Assembly: GCA_003136075.1 (NCBI GenBank)
Contig: PNBP01000021.1
Coordinates: forward strand, 331 to 9,717
Reading direction: 5' to 3'
DNA length: 9,387 nucleotides
Source of the DNA: Methanoregula sp.
GTDB lineage: Archaea; Halobacteriota; Methanomicrobia; Methanomicrobiales; Methanospirillaceae
The notes under the pieces were generated by a model. That model did no database searches. It saw nothing but the letters and a program-made list of their open reading frames with translations, and had not been told where the DNA came from. A program made the translations under genes and the position numbers. Position 1 is the stretch's first letter. Every line of letters starts with the position of its first letter. This document shows positions 5,185 to 9,387 of the stretch, piece by piece.

Positions 5185-6781
5185 GATCGATCTCAAAGCC
5201 TGCAACCGGGTGCTCCAGCGCAAACGCGTTCAGCACAAGCGGGTGAATCTCGCCAAACACCCCGGCTTTTTTCCCGTTGACCAGAATATCCGCACGCCTT
5301 CCTTCGATAAACGCGGGGTCGTCTGATTCTGTGACCGTATACTCAACCGAGAGCTCGTGGAGCACTACATCGGCAAGGGCATACGCTTCCGAGAAGTCCG
5401 CGTCGGGATGCGTGCTGACGCCTGACGCCTGCTGGTACGTGGAGCAGTCGACCACCACGTCGCCCACCGTAAAGAGCCGCTGGGGCAGTTCCCGGTGACG
5501 GTTGAGGGTGAAGAACTCCATGAGCAGGGGAAGGAGCTCGGTCCGGACCACCGTGTTCTCGATGCTGATCGGGTGGAGGACATGCAGGATGCCGGCCCGC
5601 TCTTTGCGGCGCATCCGGGTAAAGAGCACCTCTTCGTTTGTGAGGGTGAACGGCATCACTTCAAGGTAGCCAAGCCCGCAGAATACGTCGCGGACGAGCA
5701 TGGCAAGGACCTGCACCGGGTGCGGTTTTCCGACCGTGAACGTATCCGGCGGGTTGTCCTGGATATTCTCGTACCCGTAGGCAATCGCGACATCCTCAAA
5801 GATATCCCAGTTGTGCATGATGTCGCCCCGGAAGCAGGGCACGTCGACGCGGAGGGTCCCGTTGCCGTCGGGAGTTGCCCCAAACCGCATCCGGTGCAGG
5901 AGGGCAGCCATCTCTTCCGGTGTAAGGGAGAGCCCGAGCAGTTTGTTGCACTCGGCAACGCTGATCGTCCGGGCCGATGCCGAGAGGTCGGGGCACACCT
6001 GTCCGTCAATGGTCACCGACTCGAGTTTCCCGCCCGCCTCGGCGAGCGCCGTGCAGACAATCGAGACCGCCCGCATCACGGCCCGCCGGTCGGTGCCGGT
6101 GGTATCGAGCAGGATATCCGTTGTCCCCGTGGTGACCCGGGTGAGTTCCCCGTTGATGATGGGCGGGAACGAGAGCACCTGGTCGTGTGCATCGAGGATG
6201 AGCGGGAATTTTTTGAAATTATTGACGAGATGGGCATACGCTTTTCCTTTCGGGTGCTTCTCCAGCATCTCCTCCATCGTCATGGATTCCGTGTAGTCAA
6301 GCGGCACGAATGAAAAATCCCGGGGAGCAGCGATATACCGGAACGGCCCGGTGACTTTTGAGAGGTCGTGGATCCCGATAGCGACTTTCGACCGGCCCCG
6401 GCCGACGGCCCAGTGCAGGGCTTCCTGCAGGGACATGATGCTCTGGATCGATTCGTCGTCAAACGACAGGCCGCGGATCACCGCAGCACACAGGACCGGG
6501 CGGATCTCTGCAAGGCCGGGATCGACCGTGAACGACAGCCCGGACGGGGTGACCGGGTAGACCGGCAACCCCGTCTCGATGTTTAAAAATCCCCGCATCG
6601 CCCGGGCTACGCCTTCCGGTGAGAAGAGGTCAGGCCGGTCCGGGAAGAACTCGACATCGACGTGATCTTCCTCGGTACGTTCGATGTCCGAGCCGATTAG
6701 GGCGATCTTGTTAAGAATGGTTTTCCGGTCGGTCCGGGTCAGCCGTTCAAGATACCTGTAGGGAAGGGATATGACTGCCAT
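5153..6781 (-). CDS. pheT: Phenylalanyl-tRNA synthetase beta subunit (archaeal type)
   Basis: PheT (542 aa) is the non-catalytic and editing subunit of the cytoplasmic (alpha-beta)2 PheRS that charges tRNA-Phe. The short archaeal/eukaryotic form lacks the bacterial N-terminal tRNA-binding (EMAP-like) domain, as here. Visible are the [17 protein letters not shown] signature (45-61), the B3/B4 editing-type region including [16 protein letters not shown] (132-147) and [16 protein letters not shown] (211-226), the B5 domain (about 270-342, with [20 protein letters not shown]), and the catalytic-like C-terminal domain (about 350-542, with [14 protein letters not shown] and [11 protein letters not shown]). 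The ATG at 6781 is chosen because it starts at the family-typical [14 protein letters not shown], follows pheS by one base (TAA-A-ATG) and has GGGGGTG upstream. An in-frame ATG at 6838 would add 19 unrelated residues read from inside pheS. The 3' end overlaps hisF. Confidence 0.95.
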   Translation of the reverse strand: MAVISLPYRYLERLTRTDRKTILNKIALIGSDIERTEEDHVDVEFFPDRPDLFSPEGVARAMRGFLNIETGLPVYPVTPSGLSFTVDPGLAEIRPVLCAAVIRGLSFDDESIQSIMSLQEALHWAVGRGRSKVAIGIHDLSKVTGPFRYIAAPRDFSFVPLDYTESMTMEEMLEKHPKGKAYAHLVNNFKKFPLILDAHDQVLSFPPIINGELTRVTTGTTDILLDTTGTDRRAVMRAVSIVCTALAEAGGKLESVTIDGQVCPDLSASARTISVAECNKLLGLSLTPEEMAALLHRMRFGATPDGNGTLRVDVPCFRGDIMHNWDIFEDVAIAYGYENIQDNPPDTFTVGKPHPVQVLAMLVRDVFCGLGYLEVMPFTLTNEEVLFTRMRRKERAGILHVLHPISIENTVVRTELLPLLMEFFTLNRHRELPQRLFTVGDVVVDCSTYQQASGVSTHPDADFSEAYALADVVLHELSVEYTVTESDDPAFIEGRRADILVNGKKAGVFGEIHPLVLNAFALEHPVAGFEIDLRAVPGYPGH

Positions 6782-6782
6782 T

Positions 6783-8225
6783 TTAAGCACCCCCGTCACG
6801 CCGGCGCAGTGCGGGCGTCTCGCGCAGGAACGCCACATCGCTCCGGTGCAGGTTGCGCAGGTCCTTTAAGCCGAGGCGGAGCATCGCGATCCGGCTTACC
6901 CCGAGGCCCCATGCGAGGACCGGGTAGTTGATGCCAAACGGTGCGGTGACTTCCTCGCGGAACACGCCGGCCCCGCCCATCTCGATCCAGCCGATGCCAT
7001 CGACATAGACTTCGGCATCGAGGCTCGGCTCGGTGTAGGGATAGTACGAGGGCTTGAACCGGACGCCTTCAAAGCCCATCCGGTGGTAGAACTCACGGAG
7101 GATGCCCAGCAGGTTCCCAAACGTCACATCCTCGTCCATCACGATCCCTTCCAGCTGCTCGAACTCGGCAAGGTGGGTGGTATCGATGGTCTCGCGCCGG
7201 TAGACCCGGCCGATGCAGAACGCCTTGACGGGGGGTGTTGGGTTCTCTGCGAGGTACTGGATCGAAAGGCTCGTCGTGTGGGTGCGGAGCACGCACTGCT
7301 CGGCCTTCTCTTCTTTCCAGACGCCGCCCCAGCCGGTGGATGATGTGTCGCCGCCGGACTCGTGCATTGCCTTGACCCGCTCGTAGCCGGCAGGGAGGGG
7401 AAGCGTTTCCCCGAGATAGAACGTGTCCTGCATCTCCCGTGCCGGGTGGTCCTGCGGCTGGAAGAGGGCGTCGAAGTTCCAGTAGGACTGCTGGATGATA
7501 CTGCCGTAGAGTTCGGTAAATCCCATCTCGAGAAGGATCTCCCGCATCTCAGCGATAATCCGCTGGTAAGGATGGATTTTCCCGGGATACGCCTTTTTGG
7601 GGAGATTGGTCACGTCATACCTGCGGAGGTTGAGGTCCTTCCATTCCCCGGAGAGGATCTGGTCGCGGGTGAGCGTGCCGGTCTCTTCACGGAGGTCAAG
7701 CCCGGATTTCCCGAGCGCCAGACCGGTGGGGGTGATCTCAAGGGTATGGCCGACCGTTTCGGTTTCCTGCAGGAGGTTGCGTTTGATCAGGTCTTTGACC
7801 CGGGCCCCGCCGGCCTGCGGGTGTTTCAGCGCCGCATCGTCATCCGCGGTTGTGGCGCCGGCAGCCTTTGTGACCATGCCCCCGGTCACCGTCACCAGCC
7901 CTTTTTTCCTGAGCTGGCCAAACCCGATCTTGAATGCCGGCAGTTTCTGGAGGCCGGCAAGCGAAATTCCGTCGCCGATGCCCACAAGGACCTGTGTTTC
8001 CGGCAGGCCGCTTTTCAGGTATTCCTCTCCTTCCGCCGTATAGACAAACGTCTTTTTGACGGTGCGTTCCAGCCGGACAAGCCCTTTGTCCATGGCAAGA
8101 TGCGCCCACTGGACCACTGCTTCCGGCGTTGCATTCAGCTGTGCAGCAAGAGACACAATATCTGCATGCCGGTCCTGTGCGAGCGCAACAAGCAACCGTT
8201 TCTCGTTCTGGGTCAGGTCTGCCAT
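6783..8225 (-). CDS. pheS: Phenylalanyl-tRNA synthetase alpha subunit (archaeal type)
   Basis: PheS (480 aa) is the catalytic subunit of PheRS, a class II synthetase that forms phenylalanyl-adenylate and transfers it to tRNA-Phe. The N-terminal part (about 1-190) consists of winged-helix-like modules as in archaeal/eukaryotic alpha subunits ([34 protein letters not shown]). The catalytic core follows: motif 1 around [19 protein letters not shown] (218-236), the [14 protein letters not shown] loop (258-271), motif 2 region [13 protein letters not shown] and [13 protein letters not shown] (313-348), the Phe pocket [12 protein letters not shown] (415-426), and motif 3 [16 protein letters not shown] (437-452). 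An ATG at 8225 with GAGGTG 5 nt upstream is preferred; an in-frame GTG at 8231 overlaps that site. The gene begins 2 bp after the trpS stop and is followed by pheT after one base. Confidence 0.96.
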   Translation of the reverse strand: MADLTQNEKRLLVALAQDRHADIVSLAAQLNATPEAVVQWAHLAMDKGLVRLERTVKKTFVYTAEGEEYLKSGLPETQVLVGIGDGISLAGLQKLPAFKIGFGQLRKKGLVTVTGGMVTKAAGATTADDDAALKHPQAGGARVKDLIKRNLLQETETVGHTLEITPTGLALGKSGLDLREETGTLTRDQILSGEWKDLNLRRYDVTNLPKKAYPGKIHPYQRIIAEMREILLEMGFTELYGSIIQQSYWNFDALFQPQDHPAREMQDTFYLGETLPLPAGYERVKAMHESGGDTSSTGWGGVWKEEKAEQCVLRTHTTSLSIQYLAENPTPPVKAFCIGRVYRRETIDTTHLAEFEQLEGIVMDEDVTFGNLLGILREFYHRMGFEGVRFKPSYYPYTEPSLDAEVYVDGIGWIEMGGAGVFREEVTAPFGINYPVLAWGLGVSRIAMLRLGLKDLRNLHRSDVAFLRETPALRRRDGGA

Positions 8226-8227
8226 GC

Positions 8228-9387
8228 TCACACCTCGATTGTTTCTGCCGCCACGTCCATCTTCTCCCGGAAATCCTTTAAGAATGTGACCACCCGCTCA
8301 GCGGTATCTTTCTTGCACTGGCCGCAGGTAATCTCGCCGGCAAGGCACTTCCGTCGGATCTCTGCCAGAGCCGCATCGTCGGTCACCATGTGGAACACGT
8401 TGAGCAGGTAGAGCGAGCATTTGTCCGGCTCGCCGCCGAGCTTTTTTTGTTCTTCAAGCGTCATCCGCCCGCCGGTGATCCCGCTCATCACTTTCTTTCT
8501 CACCGCTGCTTCCGGCTCGTAAAAGGAGATGATGCTCTCGGGGATGCTCGATGACATCTTCCCGCCGGTCAGGCCCGGCATGAAGATATGATAGGTCGAG
8601 GAGGGAGTGAAAAATCCCCATCCGCCGTGTGCCAGTTCAATCTCCCGCACCTTGACACTCACGGCGGCGCATGGTGCTCCCCGGATATCGACATGGCCTT
8701 CGTATTTTTTCGCGCCCGGGAATGCTTTTTTCACGTCCTCCAGTGCCGCATCGGGAGCGTTCTTTGACCGGACGCTGACATAGCCGTCGCGTTCCTCGAT
8801 GGTGAACATACGCAGCTTGTGGGCGACGCCCCGGGTCAGCCGGATATGGGGGTCCTGGTCGATTCCCACGGGCACGATCGTCGGGGCCGGCGCCCGGTCG
8901 ATCTGGGGATACAGGATATCGGCGACCTGCGTGATCACCGCATCCGCATGGGCAAGATCGGTTTCGGGCGTAAACCCGTAGATTGCCGTGAGCTCGGAAA
9001 AGTTCACCTTCATCGCCGCTTCAAACGCGAGATCCTTGAGCCGCTCGTTTTTGCTCTGGAAATACGTCGTCCCGGCAAATCCCAGTGCGTAGAGACAGGC
9101 AAGATATTCTTTGCCGTAATTCCTGCAGTTCTCCCACGACATATCCCGCACCGCATGGGCTTCCCGGTCGGCGATCGTCACGTACCCGTTGCCGCCCTGC
9201 TGCACGTGCCAGACCACCTCTTTCATCACCATGAGGTGGCCGAGGTGCGGGTGGCCGCTGGGCATGAACCCGGTAAGGACGTGGAACGGACTGCGGTTTT
9301 TTATCGCGGATGCAATCTGACGGTAGTCCCGCTGGCCGACAACAATCCCCCGCCGCATGAAGTACGGTATTTCAGGAAGATCGGCAG
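8228..9387 (-). CDS. trpS: Tryptophanyl-tRNA synthetase, archaeal type (N-terminus beyond right edge)
   Basis: TrpRS is a class I synthetase that charges tRNA-Trp in the cytoplasm. The frame is open through the right edge. The 9 full codons before the first internal Met (9358) read ADLPEIPYF and continue into MRRGIVVGQRDY, an unbroken archaeal/eukaryotic TrpRS sequence, so the true start lies outside and perhaps a few dozen residues are missing. About 385 residues are visible. The class I signatures are PSGHPHLGH (HIGH motif, 33-41 counted from Met 9358) and GGKMSSS (KMSKS motif, 265-271). VGIDQDPHIRLTRGVAHKL (164-182) is the typical substrate-pocket segment and CLAGEITCGQCKK (338-350) the cysteine-bearing C-terminal part. 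It is the first visible gene of the trpS-pheS-pheT operon; its promoter is not in the window. Confidence 0.95.
   Translation of the reverse strand, partial: ADLPEIPYFMRRGIVVGQRDYRQIASAIKNRSPFHVLTGFMPSGHPHLGHLMVMKEVVWHVQQGGNGYVTIADREAHAVRDMSWENCRNYGKEYLACLYALGFAGTTYFQSKNERLKDLAFEAAMKVNFSELTAIYGFTPETDLAHADAVITQVADILYPQIDRAPAPTIVPVGIDQDPHIRLTRGVAHKLRMFTIEERDGYVSVRSKNAPDAALEDVKKAFPGAKKYEGHVDIRGAPCAAVSVKVREIELAHGGWGFFTPSSTYHIFMPGLTGGKMSSSIPESIISFYEPEAAVRKKVMSGITGGRMTLEEQKKLGGEPDKCSLYLLNVFHMVTDDAALAEIRRKCLAGEITCGQCKKDTAERVVTFLKDFREKMDVAAETIEV
8231..8236 (-). promoter_or_regulatory. Shine-Dalgarno site deciding the pheS start
   Basis: GAGGTG on the minus strand ends 5 nt before the ATG at 8225 and lies within the last codons of trpS. 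It makes ATG 8225 a better start than the GTG at 8231, whose first base is the last base of this site. Confidence 0.55.

Noticed and set aside
5495..8411. Antisense frames of 272 and 349 codons over pheT and pheS
   Set aside because: Both lie opposite clear synthetase genes in GC-rich DNA, and their translations show no domain.
1..9387. CRISPR arrays, insertion sequences, rRNA
   Set aside because: No regularly spaced repeats, no transposase-like translation in any frame and no rRNA-like sequence were seen.

Overview
The window looks like a methanogenic archaeon, most probably order Methanomicrobiales (Methanoregula/Methanosphaerula-like). The PheRS subunits, TrpRS and HisF are all of archaeal type. 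Promoters are TATA-type, Shine-Dalgarno sequences are GGAGG/GAGGTG-like, and hisF has almost no leader. This assignment comes from recalled family resemblance, not a search.

Left part (1-1104, minus strand): a tight three-gene operon read right to left. It encodes a 137-aa unknown protein, an 84-aa unknown protein, and the first 149 residues of a protein that looks like the primase-polymerase (AEP/PrimPol-type) replication proteins of integrated plasmids and proviruses. The genes are joined by 4-bp and 8-bp stop/start overlaps, and the two downstream starts have strong Shine-Dalgarno sequences. A 24-bp imperfect palindrome lies just upstream of the first gene. This is probably the edge of a mobile genetic element that continues off the left end.

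Transition (1105-1956): sparse DNA with one doubtful 99-aa membrane-protein ORF, two dyads and a G-rich stretch with no convincing gene. No integrase, tRNA or attachment repeat is visible, so the element boundary is not resolved.

Redox module (1957-4268): an HxlR-family winged-helix regulator (minus) is divergent from a flavodoxin and an aldo/keto reductase with a C-terminal two-cluster ferredoxin domain (both plus). The divergent promoter region holds repeated GTATGTAT half-sites, two of them a perfect 9-bp inverted repeat that abuts the TATA element of the flavodoxin promoter and spans the alternative start of the regulator. The simplest reading is an autoregulated repressor controlling a small redox or electrophile-response cassette.

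Housekeeping part (4378-9387): hisF (plus) has its own promoter and converges, with a 32-bp coding overlap, on a trpS-pheS-pheT aminoacyl-tRNA synthetase operon (minus). trpS runs off the right edge. pheS begins 2 bp after trpS ends and pheT begins 1 bp after pheS ends, so the three are almost certainly co-transcribed.

The parts most worth a second look are the coupled replication operon with its palindrome, and the multi-site operator of the redox module. No clearly new defence or other system is visible inside this window.
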